Source of the DNA: Sabulibacter ruber
Lineage (GTDB): Bacteria; Bacteroidota; Bacteroidia; Cytophagales; Hymenobacteraceae
Length of the DNA stretch: 64,000 nucleotides
Assembly (NCBI RefSeq): GCF_017355955.1
Contig: NZ_JAFFID010000001.1
Location: 2,666,001 to 2,730,000, forward strand
Direction of reading: 5' to 3'
Positions 1-8,658 of the stretch are shown here, piece after piece. The translations under genes and the position numbers were made by a program. Below the pieces are notes generated by a model. The model was not told the origin of the DNA. It searched no databases and worked only from the letters and a program-made list of their open reading frames with translations. How positions within the stretch are numbered: position 1 is the first letter of the stretch; each line of letters opens with the position of its first letter.

Positions 1-3000
1 GGTGTCTGGACCGTAGGCAATCTGGCTTTGAACGAGACGAAAACCTTGATCCTGACCGCCAGAGCCTCCCTGCAGGGAACGCATACCACTACAGCAACTT
101 TGGGCAGCAGAACCAGCAGTGAACTGGACCTGAACAGCAGCAACAACACCATGTCCAATACTATTACCGTCCTGCCTTCGGCTGATGTAGCGGTCAACAA
201 CGTGGTTTCCAATCCTAACCCTGGGCAGGGAGATGCCATCACGTACACCATCACAGCAATCAACAACGGTCCTAACAATGCCACCAATGTTTCTGTGGCC
301 AACCAATTACCAGCAGGTTTAACCATCACAGGACATACTGCCAGTGCAGGAACGTTTAATGCTGCTACCGGCACCTGGAATGTGGGATCCATTGTCACAA
401 GCGGGTCTCAGACACTCACCATCACGGCGCGGCCTACCGTAACCGGCTCTGTAACGGTAACTTCGTCCCAGACCCATACTGAGTATGATGCCCAGGCCAG
501 CAACAACACAGCCAGCAGTACCATCACGGTGAAGCCTACCGCCGATGTTGCCGTGACCAACGTGGTTACCTCTCCAATTAAAACCAGCTACAGCAACGGC
601 GAAGAAGTGACCTATACCGTAACGGTTACCAACAACGGACCGAGCACTGCCACCAACGTTTCTATTACAGACAAGCTCCCGGCTTCATTGACGTTCGTAA
701 GAGCAACTAATTCCAGCGGCACCGGCACCTATGATGCCGATAAAGGAACCTGGTCTGTGGGAACCCTGGCCAGCGGAGCTTCTGCCACCCTCACTTTGGT
801 GGGTAAGATAAACCAAAGCGCCATTATCACGACTACGGCTACCCAGACCCACACTGAGTACGACAATACCAACGGAAACAACAGCGCCTCAAACTCCATC
901 ACCTCCGGCTCTGGCACCATTACCGCTGACATTAAGGTAACCACCGGCATATCCGATGGCCCATACTACACGGGTAAACCGATTACCTTGGGAGTACGGG
1001 TAGACAACGTAGGTCCTGATGCAGCCACAGGAGTGTCTATCAACTCACTTATACCTGCCGGTTTCACCTTGGTGAGCGCGACCCCTAAAGTAGGAACCTA
1101 TGACGCGGCCACCGGCATCTGGACGCTGGGTAGCCTGGCTTCCGGCAGCTTTACCGGCATGAACCTGGTAGTAGTGCCAAACGCTGATCATACGGTGACT
1201 GGCAGCAAAGAATACACCTTTACGGCTTCTAAGAGAACAGGAGTTGAGGTTGATTCCAATACAGGTAATAACACCGCTTCTTCTACCTTCACCGTGCAAA
1301 AGGCAGCAGACCCTTCGGTTAGCGTGGCTGTGACCGGAGATGTAAACGGTGTCTTCTACAAAGGAATTACACAGGCTACCTTCACCTTGACCGTGGCCAA
1401 TAACGGCCCGGACAGAGCCACTAACCTGGTAGGTTTTGACACCCGCACCGGAACCATTGACATCACCTCCGCAGAGCAGGACAAGGAATATGACCCCAAA
1501 ACCGGCAAATGGATCATCCCTGTCCTGGATCCAGGTCAGTCTGTGACCTTAGTGGTGAAAGGGACTCCTAACACTACCGGCCGCCTTAACCTGGGAGGTC
1601 GCATCGCTTCCCTTGACCAAACCGACCTCAATCTGGAGAACAACAAAGCAGTAGCCTTATTGAACGTAGTTCCTGTGGCAGATCTGCAGGTAACCAATAC
1701 CGTTGCCGAGGGCCCTTACTACAACGGTCAGAAAACCACCTTCACCGTTACCGTGAAAAATAATAGCACAGACGCGGCTACCGGGGTGAAGATTGAGGAT
1801 GTACTGCCGGCCGGTCTGACCCTAGTAAGTGCGACTCCATCGGTGGGGAACTATGACCCAGCCACTGGTATCTGGACTTTGGGCACAGACCTTTTAGCGG
1901 GCGCAACCCAATCCATGGTGCTGACCGTGAAACCTACCAACGGTGCCACTTACACCACCACAGCCTCTGTGAAAGCGGCCAATGAATATGACAGCAACGC
2001 GGCCAACAACAGCGCCACTGCCCAGATCTCCGTTCAGAAAACCGCCGATGTGGCCATAGCAAGTTTTATTGAAGCAGGACCTTACTATGTAAACGGTCAA
2101 TACATGGTGACCATCACGGCCACCAACAATGGACCAGACCCAGCAACCAGAGTAGTGGTGTCGGCGCATGTTGCTCCTGGGGTAACCTTGGTGCCAGGCA
2201 GCGGCCAAGCATCTGCCGGAACTATTGATCCTTCCACCGGTACCTGGACCATAGACACCATCAAGGTGAACGAGACCAAGACACTTACATTCAAAGCCCA
2301 ACCAATTACTTCGGGTATCCTGAACAGCTATGGTTTCAAAACAGCCGGAAATGAATTCGACCCCAACGGCGGCAATACAAAGGATGGCAACAACAGCACG
2401 GCGGTGATTTTTGAGGTGCAGGACAGAGAGGCAACAGCGCAGGTGCTGCTCACCAACAAGCACATGTTCTTCTTCAACACAGGTGACCACATTGCCGAGA
2501 TCACCGACCCGGACGGCCCGATCCAAAGCGCTGTGATCAGCAACGGCACCCTACCTGCCGGTATGCGTCTGGAAAGTAACGGAACGTTAGAGGTAGACAA
2601 CAAATTCAGACTGATACCAGGCACGTATAACCTGACCATCAAAACCACCGATGCGACCGGCGGGGTAAGCGAAACTCCTATCGCCTATGTGATATCCGGC
2701 GACTGGGACAATGACCGCGTGGCCGATGTAGATGACCTGGACGACAACAATGACGGCATCATCACAGAGCCCGGCGCGGTGAACCCAACCGGCGACGATG
2801 ACCGTGATGGCATCTACAACTTCCTGGACAGAGACTTCGTGCACCCGGTATACGGAGCTTTCAAAGATGTGAACAATGATGACATCCATGACGCGTTCGA
2901 TATTGATCTGGACGGCCTTATCAGAGGATATGACATTGATATTGACGGAGACGGAATCCCGAATGCCATTGAGGCCAACGGCGGCGTAGCCCCGGCCGGG

Positions 3001-4242
3001 TACAACCCAGCCACCGGAACCTTCACCGGAGATGTAAACGAGTTTGGTATTCCGCTGGCGGTACTGGGCAGTGACGGAAAGGTGAAACTCCCGAACCCAG
3101 ACACCGACGGTGACGGCTACAAAGACTTCCAGGACACAGATTCAGACAACGACGGTCTTCTGGATAACGTGGAAGCCCAGTCTACCCACGGGTTTACGGC
3201 CCGCACCGGCTCAGACAGCGACCATGACGGTTTAGACAACGCATATGATGTTTCCTGCGGCTGCGGCACTAACGGAACGGCGGTGGCAATTGTGAACACA
3301 GACGGCACCGACCTGCCAGATTACCGTGACACCAACAGCGACAATGACCAATACGAAGACTTTGTGGAGGCTCTGGACGATAACCAGGATGGCGTTACTC
3401 TGAGTGACTACAAAACCCGGGCCGCGGCGTTTGAGGCCAAAACCGGTAAAGGTTACTACACCACGGTTGACAGCAACAACAACGGTATCCCGAACTGGCT
3501 GGAAAGAGTGAACGGCACGTTTGCCTTCCTGATTCCTGGCAACCAATATTACAAAGACTCTGACCTTGACGGCCTGGTGGATTTGTTTGACTATGAAGGC
3601 GGAGGCTCGCCGGTGACGCAACAGTTGGTTCTGAAACCAGGCAGCAAAGACACCTATGAGTATGCGGCCCGTATGAACGACCTGGCAACTCCGCTTCCGG
3701 TGACCTTGATAAGCTTCACCGCCAAGACGCAGAAAGACGGCGTATTGCTGGCCTGGGCCACGGCCTCTGAGAAAGACAATGCCTACTTTCAGGTAGAGCG
3801 CAGCACAGACGGCAAGAACTTCGGGACCATCGGGCAGGTGAAAGGAAACGGCAACAGCAGCGTGCGCCTGGACTACAGCTTCCTGGACAGCAAAACTCCG
3901 GCGGGCACCATCTACTACCGCCTGAAACAGGTAGACTTTGACGGCAAGTCTGAGTACAGCAAAACCGTGGCAGTACAGACAAAAGCAGTCTCCGCTCCAA
4001 CTGTGACAGTGAAAGCCTATCCTAACCCAACCACTGATGTGGTGAACCTGGATCTGACTTCGCTCACGGCCTCAAAGGTAACCATCACGGTGTTTGCCCT
4101 GGACGGTCGCCTGGTGAAAACCCAGGAAGCGGAAGGAGGCTCAGTACAGACCCTGGACCTGACCAACGTGGCAGCCGGCACCTACCTGGTGAAGATCAAA
4201 ACCGCCGACGCTGAAACGGTAACCAGAGTAGTGAAACGGTAA
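1..4242 (+). CDS. DUF11-repeat surface adhesin with T9SS sorting domain, 5'-truncated by window edge
   Basis: The frame is open from base 1, and the first residues already match the end of a repeat (GVWTVGNL, as in later GTWNVGSI), so the true start lies upstream. About 1,413 residues are visible. After the tail of one repeat come six DUF11-like Ig-fold repeats of about 120-135 residues, each with signatures such as TADVAV, NNGP.ATNV, LPAGLT and GTW.VG. They are followed by a putative Ig/cadherin-like module, then Asp-rich calcium-loop repeats (DxDxDG, thrombospondin-3-like; roughly residues 890-1190). Next is a VERSTDGKNF / YYRLKQVDFDGK module common before sorting domains, and a C-terminal type IX secretion domain (YPNPTTD, GTYLVKIKT, ending VVKR). 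Such proteins are exported by the T9SS and attached to or released from the surface; adhesion or matrix function is inferred. A terminator follows directly. Confidence 0.9.
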   Translation, partial: GVWTVGNLALNETKTLILTARASLQGTHTTTATLGSRTSSELDLNSSNNTMSNTITVLPSADVAVNNVVSNPNPGQGDAITYTITAINNGPNNATNVSVANQLPAGLTITGHTASAGTFNAATGTWNVGSIVTSGSQTLTITARPTVTGSVTVTSSQTHTEYDAQASNNTASSTITVKPTADVAVTNVVTSPIKTSYSNGEEVTYTVTVTNNGPSTATNVSITDKLPASLTFVRATNSSGTGTYDADKGTWSVGTLASGASATLTLVGKINQSAIITTTATQTHTEYDNTNGNNSASNSITSGSGTITADIKVTTGISDGPYYTGKPITLGVRVDNVGPDAATGVSINSLIPAGFTLVSATPKVGTYDAATGIWTLGSLASGSFTGMNLVVVPNADHTVTGSKEYTFTASKRTGVEVDSNTGNNTASSTFTVQKAADPSVSVAVTGDVNGVFYKGITQATFTLTVANNGPDRATNLVGFDTRTGTIDITSAEQDKEYDPKTGKWIIPVLDPGQSVTLVVKGTPNTTGRLNLGGRIASLDQTDLNLENNKAVALLNVVPVADLQVTNTVAEGPYYNGQKTTFTVTVKNNSTDAATGVKIEDVLPAGLTLVSATPSVGNYDPATGIWTLGTDLLAGATQSMVLTVKPTNGATYTTTASVKAANEYDSNAANNSATAQISVQKTADVAIASFIEAGPYYVNGQYMVTITATNNGPDPATRVVVSAHVAPGVTLVPGSGQASAGTIDPSTGTWTIDTIKVNETKTLTFKAQPITSGILNSYGFKTAGNEFDPNGGNTKDGNNSTAVIFEVQDREATAQVLLTNKHMFFFNTGDHIAEITDPDGPIQSAVISNGTLPAGMRLESNGTLEVDNKFRLIPGTYNLTIKTTDATGGVSETPIAYVISGDWDNDRVADVDDLDDNNDGIITEPGAVNPTGDDDRDGIYNFLDRDFVHPVYGAFKDVNNDDIHDAFDIDLDGLIRGYDIDIDGDGIPNAIEANGGVAPAGYNPATGTFTGDVNEFGIPLAVLGSDGKVKLPNPDTDGDGYKDFQDTDSDNDGLLDNVEAQSTHGFTARTGSDSDHDGLDNAYDVSCGCGTNGTAVAIVNTDGTDLPDYRDTNSDNDQYEDFVEALDDNQDGVTLSDYKTRAAAFEAKTGKGYYTTVDSNNNGIPNWLERVNGTFAFLIPGNQYYKDSDLDGLVDLFDYEGGGSPVTQQLVLKPGSKDTYEYAARMNDLATPLPVTLISFTAKTQKDGVLLAWATASEKDNAYFQVERSTDGKNFGTIGQVKGNGNSSVRLDYSFLDSKTPAGTIYYRLKQVDFDGKSEYSKTVAVQTKAVSAPTVTVKAYPNPTTDVVNLDLTSLTASKVTITVFALDGRLVKTQEAEGGSVQTLDLTNVAAGTYLVKIKTADAETVTRVVKR

Positions 4243-4260
4243 TCTTTGCTTACCATACAA

Positions 4261-4300
4261 AACAAAGAAGCGGCCCCTTTTGGAGCCGCTTCTTTGTTTT
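4261..4300 (+). terminator. Rho-independent terminator of the adhesin gene
   Basis: Perfect 14-bp arms (AACAAAGAAGCGGC at 4261-4274, complement at 4285-4298) with a 10-nt loop and a T-rich tail, 19 bases after the stop codon at 4242. Confidence 0.85.
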
Positions 4301-4354
4301 AACCACTTGCCCATCTCCTTCTGTGTTTTGGAAGTATTTCTGGAAAAACAGGCA

Positions 4355-4393
4355 AAAAAAGAGGAGGCTTTGACAGAAAGCCTCCTCTTTTTT
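4355..4393 (-). terminator. Terminator of the Asp-rich protein gene
   Basis: 17-bp perfect stem (4355-4371 with 4377-4393) around a 5-nt loop, with A and T runs at both ends so it could act on both strands. It sits just downstream of the minus-strand stop at 4418 and converges with the adhesin terminator. Confidence 0.8.
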
Positions 4394-4417
4394 CTCCCAA
4401 CTATAGGGTGTGTTTTT

Positions 4418-4903
4418 CTATTCCTCGTCCAGGTAATAATCCCCTGCGTGCCCTTCGGCGGACTCATCGCTGAAACGGGTGATGTCCTTCATGAAGTTGT
4501 CGTGGATCTCTTTGATTTTGGGTGATGCGTTGATATGACTCTTCAGGACCTTGGCAATCTGACTGGCCTCCTCCAAGTAGAACATGTCATCGGTAGACGA
4601 GCCCATCTTGTCAGTGTCAATTTGCAGAAGTTCCGCCTGCAGGTCCATCAGCGCCGGATCATCCTCGCCGTACATGATGAGCGTGCCGTGCAGCTTGCTC
4701 AGCATCTCATTGAAAAGCTCCCCTTCGTACGGTAGGTTCACTTCCTCGTCGTCATCTGCGCCAAAGCCTCTTCTTCCTCCTAAGACGTCATCATCGTTGA
4801 AATCGTCATCGTCGTCTAAAGAGAATTCATCATCAAAATGGTTATTGTTGAAATCATCGTCATCATAACCATATTCGTCGTCGTAACTGCCGCGTGGTGC
4901 CAT
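4418..4903 (-). CDS. Asp-rich protein of unknown function (161 aa)
   Basis: I do not recognise a named family. The first roughly 70 residues are a very acidic, low-complexity segment (runs such as DDDDF, DDDDD, with Tyr, Asn and Phe), probably disordered. The remaining 90 residues look folded and helical (VNLPYEGELFNEML..., SQIAKVLKSHI, IKEIHDNFMKDI) and end in another acidic patch. There is no signal peptide or membrane segment, so it is likely cytoplasmic. It is divergently oriented from the aldehyde dehydrogenase across a 280-bp gap and has its own terminator, so it is probably monocistronic. The acidic tail could bind cations or basic partners; that is inference only. The reading frame is well supported by the terminator and codon use. 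Confidence 0.75.
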   Translation of the reverse strand: MAPRGSYDDEYGYDDDDFNNNHFDDEFSLDDDDDFNDDDVLGGRRGFGADDDEEVNLPYEGELFNEMLSKLHGTLIMYGEDDPALMDLQAELLQIDTDKMGSSTDDMFYLEEASQIAKVLKSHINASPKIKEIHDNFMKDITRFSDESAEGHAGDYYLDEE

Positions 4904-5185
4904 GCCTGTTTTGTTTTAAATACTGTCTAAAAAAGCTGTTTGCCCAAATTTTATAGTTTCCTTTTTACGTGTCAGTTTCAAAAAGTGCACAGTAAAAAAG
5001 AGAAACTTTAAAGGTTATTTTGCGTCTTGGGCCGGTTTGGCAAAAATAGCCTAAAAACTAGTTTTTACTATTCTTTGGGTTTAAAGGCCCCATTACCTGC
5101 AACAAGTTTCTTGCTGCTGCCTGCGTCTTAGCCTTTTTAGACCGACAGGAGTATACAAGTGGAAAGAGATAAAACAGAGACTCCA

Positions 5186-6571
5186 ATGACCACACCACCG
5201 CCACCGGATCAACTGGTTCAGCAACAGAAGGCTTTTTTCGCAACGGGGCAAACCCGCCCGCTGGAGTTCCGGTTGCGGATGCTGCACCGCCTGCAGAAAG
5301 CCATCCAGAAAGAAGAAAAAGCCATTATAGCGGCTCTGGCAGCCGATTTTGGGAAGCCGCCGTTTGAGACCTTCGCTACAGAGATTGCCATTCTGCTGTC
5401 TGAGATCAAGTTCCTGACCAAGCACCTGCGCAAGTGGGTGAAGCCCAAGAAGGTGAAGTCAAGCTTCCTGAACTTTCCGTCTAAAGACTACATCTACCCT
5501 GAGCCGTACGGCGTGGCACTGGTCATTGGCGCCTGGAATTACCCGTTTCAGTTAACCCTGTCGCCTATGCTGGGAGCCATTGCCGCGGGTTGCTGCGCCA
5601 TTCTGAAACCCTCTGAACTGACACCGGCCACCAGCCAACTCACGGCCCGTCTGCTGCAGGAACATTTCCCGCCTGAGTACATCACCGTGGTACAAGGCGG
5701 CCCCGAGGTGAGCCAGGCCTTGCTGGAACAGCCGCTTGACAAGATCTTTTTCACGGGCAGCGTACCGGTGGGTAAGATTGTGGCGCAGGCGGCGGCCAAG
5801 CAACTGATTCCGGTCACGCTGGAACTGGGCGGGAAAAGCCCCTGTATTATTGATGAAACAGCTGATCTGGCAGTGGTGGCCAAGCGCATTGTCTGGGGCA
5901 AGTTCATCAACGCAGGCCAAACCTGCGTAGCGCCAGATTACCTTCTGGTGCAGGAAACGGTGGAAGCTCCCTTGCTGGAACAGCTGGCTTCTACCATTAA
6001 GGAATTTTACGGCACCAACCCGGCCCAAAGCCCAGATTTTGCCCGCATCATTAATGACCGTCACTTTCAGCGGCTTAAAGGCTTACTGGAGGGCGTTACC
6101 GTTTACGTCGGCGGGGAAACCGATGCCAGCTCCCGTTACATTGCCCCTACCCTGCTTTCTAACATTACCTGGGACCAGCCCATCATGCAGGAAGAGATTT
6201 TCGGGCCGCTGTTACCGGTTTTGACCTACCGGTTTCTGCCGGAAGCTATCCAGCAGGTGAACGCGCGTCCCAAACCGTTGGCTCTGTATTTCTTCACCAA
6301 TGACAAAAACGCCAAGGAAATGGTCCTGACGCAGACCTCCTCGGGTGGGGCTTGTATCAATGACACCGTCTCGCACCTGGCCAATCCGTATCTGCCGTTT
6401 GGTGGGGTGGGCACCAGCGGCTACGGCAATTACCACGGCAAAGCCAGTTTTGAAGCGTTCTCGCACCAGAAAAGTGTGCTGCAAAAGCCGTCTAAACCAG
6501 ACATGCCTTTGCGGTATCCGCCGTACGCCAGCAAATTCAACTGGATGAGAAGAGCTTTCCGGTGGATTTAG
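5186..6571 (+). CDS. NAD(P)-dependent aldehyde dehydrogenase, ALDH3 type
   Basis: 461 aa from the ATG at 5186; an in-frame GTG 27 bases upstream (5159) would add nine residues, but the ATG is the likelier start. The compact length and the order of motifs fit class-3 aldehyde dehydrogenases, which oxidise medium/long-chain or aromatic aldehydes to acids. Visible catalytic elements are AWNYPF (N117), LELGGKSP with general base E213, and GQTCVAP with nucleophile C247. The C-terminal half carries EIFGPLLPV and PFGGVGTSGYG. There is no signal peptide, so it is cytosolic. It stands alone, divergent from the Asp-rich protein and convergent with the acetyltransferase. The substrate cannot be read from sequence. 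Confidence 0.93.
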   Translation: MTTPPPPDQLVQQQKAFFATGQTRPLEFRLRMLHRLQKAIQKEEKAIIAALAADFGKPPFETFATEIAILLSEIKFLTKHLRKWVKPKKVKSSFLNFPSKDYIYPEPYGVALVIGAWNYPFQLTLSPMLGAIAAGCCAILKPSELTPATSQLTARLLQEHFPPEYITVVQGGPEVSQALLEQPLDKIFFTGSVPVGKIVAQAAAKQLIPVTLELGGKSPCIIDETADLAVVAKRIVWGKFINAGQTCVAPDYLLVQETVEAPLLEQLASTIKEFYGTNPAQSPDFARIINDRHFQRLKGLLEGVTVYVGGETDASSRYIAPTLLSNITWDQPIMQEEIFGPLLPVLTYRFLPEAIQQVNARPKPLALYFFTNDKNAKEMVLTQTSSGGACINDTVSHLANPYLPFGGVGTSGYGNYHGKASFEAFSHQKSVLQKPSKPDMPLRYPPYASKFNWMRRAFRWI

Positions 6572-6679
6572 CCAGAGAAAGCATCTTCCCTTTTAAGCCT
6601 GATTTTGCTGAAACAAGCCGGAAACAGAAATAGATAGAAGAACCGTTTGCCTTACACGGCCGAAGCGCAGCAAAGCAAA

Positions 6680-6725
6680 AAGGTGTTTTAGGCCTGCTTC
6701 CGTAAAAACAGTCCTAAAACACCTT
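6680..6725. repeat. Dispersed palindromic element (core GTTTTAGG), possible terminator
   Basis: Arms AAGGTGTTTTAGG (6680-6692) and CCTAAAACACCTT (6713-6725) are perfectly complementary. The inner part reads CCTGCTTCCGTAAAAACAG. It lies between the convergent ALDH and acetyltransferase genes, so it could terminate both. It belongs to the repeat family described in the findings. Confidence 0.75.
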
Positions 6726-6741
6726 CCTGTGATTACAATGG

Positions 6742-7203
6742 TTACGCAGGCTCTTCCGCCGCTCTGATCATTTTGATGTGGTCAATGCCGTCTTCGTCAT
6801 ACACGTCGCTGGACTGCACAAACCCGAAACGCTCATAGAATTTCTTGGCGTACAGCTGCGCCCCAATCTTGATGGCTCCCGGCCCAAAGATGCGATGCGT
6901 TTCTTCAATGGCTTTCTGCACCAGTTTGTGTCCCAGCCCGGTACCGCGGGAGGCGGCGCTGGTAATGATGCGACCAATGGAAAGCTCTGGGTAAGACACT
7001 CCGGCCGGCACCAGGCGCGCGTAGGCCTCCAGCGTGGTGCCCCGGTAAAACAGGAGATGCTGGCATTGGTTATCCAGGCCATCGGGGTCCAGGAACACAC
7101 AGTTCTGCTCCACCACAAAAACGGCACTTCTCAACTGCAACAAATCATATAGTTCCTGGGGCTTGAGCTCCTCAAACGCCTTGGTGATGATGGTAAACTC
7201 CAT
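6742..7203 (-). CDS. GNAT family N-acetyltransferase, ElaA-like
   Basis: 153 aa, the usual length of ElaA-type GNAT proteins. The N-terminal signature LYDLLQLRSAVFVVEQ is typical of this subgroup. The acetyl-CoA pyrophosphate loop is visible as SRGTGLGHKLV (motif A), preceded by the IGRIIT strand, and the C-terminal KFYERFGF is motif B. It transfers an acetyl group from acetyl-CoA; the acceptor is unknown, as for ElaA itself. It has its own start 177 bases from the HAD gene in a divergent arrangement and appears monocistronic. Confidence 0.9.
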   Translation of the reverse strand: MEFTIITKAFEELKPQELYDLLQLRSAVFVVEQNCVFLDPDGLDNQCQHLLFYRGTTLEAYARLVPAGVSYPELSIGRIITSAASRGTGLGHKLVQKAIEETHRIFGPGAIKIGAQLYAKKFYERFGFVQSSDVYDEDGIDHIKMIRAAEEPA

Positions 7204-7379
7204 AATGCCGCGAAACTAGAGGTTCCGGGCCAAAGCACCAATCTTTAACTCGGTTTTCACCTTCGTGCCTACCTAGGAGGAACCTATCTGCACAATTGCC
7301 TTAAAAATTAAACCTTAACTTACCGCCGCATTCAGGGCAAAGCCTCGTATGTAACACCTTGACGTAAACGCTTCAGTAC

Positions 7380-8069
7380 ATGACTACTTCCTCTTACAAA
7401 GCCTTTCTGTTTGACATGAACGGCACCATGATCAACGACATGGAATTTCACACCAAGGCCTGGCACCACATCCTCAATAATGACCTGAAAGCCTCTTTCA
7501 CCTGGGACGAGGTAAAGGCCCAGATGTACGGCAAGAACAGCGAGGTGCTGGACCGCCTCTTCGGGGAAGGCCATTTCTCGCCGGAAGAGGCTGACTGCAT
7601 TTCCATGGAAAAAGAGAAAGCCTACCAGAAAGAATATATCTCGCACCTCAGGCTCATCAACGGCCTGGATGATTTCCTGGCGAAAGCGAAGGAGCACAAC
7701 ATCAAAATGGCCATTGCCACGGCGGCTATTACCTTCAACATAGATTTCACGGTGGATAACCTGGACATCAGGCACTACTTTGACGCCCTGATCAGCGCCG
7801 ATGACGTGACCAAAAGCAAACCCCACCCCGAGACCTTCCTGAAAGCCGCCGAAGAACTAGACATTGCCCCAGAAGATTGCCTGGTGTTTGAAGATGCGCC
7901 CAAAGGTGTAGAGGCGGCACTTAACGCCGGCATGGACTGCCTGGTCATCACCACCATGCACGCGCGGGATGAATTTCCGGACTATGACAACATTGTGGGT
8001 TTTGTGGAAGACTACACCGCCCCTGAACTGGATAAGCTATTCACCAGAAAAGAAAAGATTAAGAGCTAA
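7380..8069 (+). CDS. HAD superfamily hydrolase, beta-phosphoglucomutase/phosphatase-like, DxN variant
   Basis: 229 aa HAD hydrolase with an alpha-helical C1 cap. Motif I reads FDMNGTM: the nucleophile D12 is present, but the usual second aspartate (general acid/base) is Asn14. Motif II is likely in IATAAITF, motif III is the Lys in TKSKPHPETF, and motif IV is VFEDAPKGVEAA. Family members act on small sugar phosphates. An FDxNG motif recurs in other HAD proteins, so this is probably a natural subgroup rather than a broken gene. The start ATG is the first in frame. A decayed copy of the palindromic repeat follows the stop. Confidence 0.88.
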   Translation: MTTSSYKAFLFDMNGTMINDMEFHTKAWHHILNNDLKASFTWDEVKAQMYGKNSEVLDRLFGEGHFSPEEADCISMEKEKAYQKEYISHLRLINGLDDFLAKAKEHNIKMAIATAAITFNIDFTVDNLDIRHYFDALISADDVTKSKPHPETFLKAAEELDIAPEDCLVFEDAPKGVEAALNAGMDCLVITTMHARDEFPDYDNIVGFVEDYTAPELDKLFTRKEKIKS

Positions 8070-8174
8070 GCTGTTTAGAGCCTGTTTTCTGAAAACCAGG
8101 CTAAATCCGGAGTTTTGTTACTGACGGAGATTTCAGCAGCACTTTCGTTGGGGAGGAGGCTTAAGCACTACTGT

Positions 8175-8567
8175 CGCTGGCGCGAGCGTCCCGCTCGTGT
8201 CCGCACGCATTGCTGAGCAGTCTTCGCTTCTCTTTTCTGAACTTCAGCCTTCTGGCTCTTCTCCCATCGCTCACCAGCCAGCCCTGTCATCTTGGAAAGA
8301 TCTTGTTGGCGAACTAGAAAAGCGTTGAGGAAGCGGTTTTACTGTTAGTGCTCAAGATCCTTTCAGGATGACAATAGGGGAGTAAATTACTTGTTATGGA
8401 TGCCCCAACGTTACTACCACTATGACGTGGATTTACTCCCGTGACCTTTGATCGCAAGTCACGGAAGTAACTTCCGCGCCATAGAGGGAACTTTGATCGC
8501 ATGTGTCATAGAGGAGATATAGAGAGCGGCAATGCGTGCGGACACGAGCGGGACGCTCGCGCCAGCG
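8175..8567. repeat. Long inverted-repeat element 1 (39-bp perfect arms, non-coding interior)
   Basis: The 39-bp arm at 8175-8213 is exactly repeated in inverted form at 8529-8567. The arm contains its own palindrome (GAGCG...CGCTC). Inside lies a second imperfect inverted pair (8285-8305 with 8353-8373, about 17 of 20 paired, sequence like TGTCATCTTGGAAAGATC) and small palindromes near 8440-8475. No credible gene is present in the whole 8070-8658 gap. This looks like a MITE-like or hairpin-forming dispersed element. Confidence 0.8.
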
Positions 8568-8604
8568 GAGGGCAGATTAGGAGCAGCGCAGATAGAAAAA
8601 CAAT

Positions 8605-8650
8605 AAAGCGATTCGGGCCTGTTTCCCAGAAAATAGGCCCGAATCGCTTT
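8605..8650 (-). terminator. Terminator of the DUF294 gene, member of the palindromic repeat family
   Basis: Perfect 16-bp arms AAAGCGATTCGGGCCT (8605-8620) and its complement (8635-8650), nine bases past the minus-strand stop at 8659. The inner core GGGCCTGTTTCCCAGAAAATAGGCCC matches the dispersed repeat core. Confidence 0.8.
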
Positions 8651-8658
8651 TTGCTTTC

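Noticed and set aside
1..4242. Tandem repeats in the adhesin as a DNA-level repeat or CRISPR-like array
   Set aside because: Similarity is at the protein level (DUF11 domains) with diverged codons; no short direct repeat with spacers.
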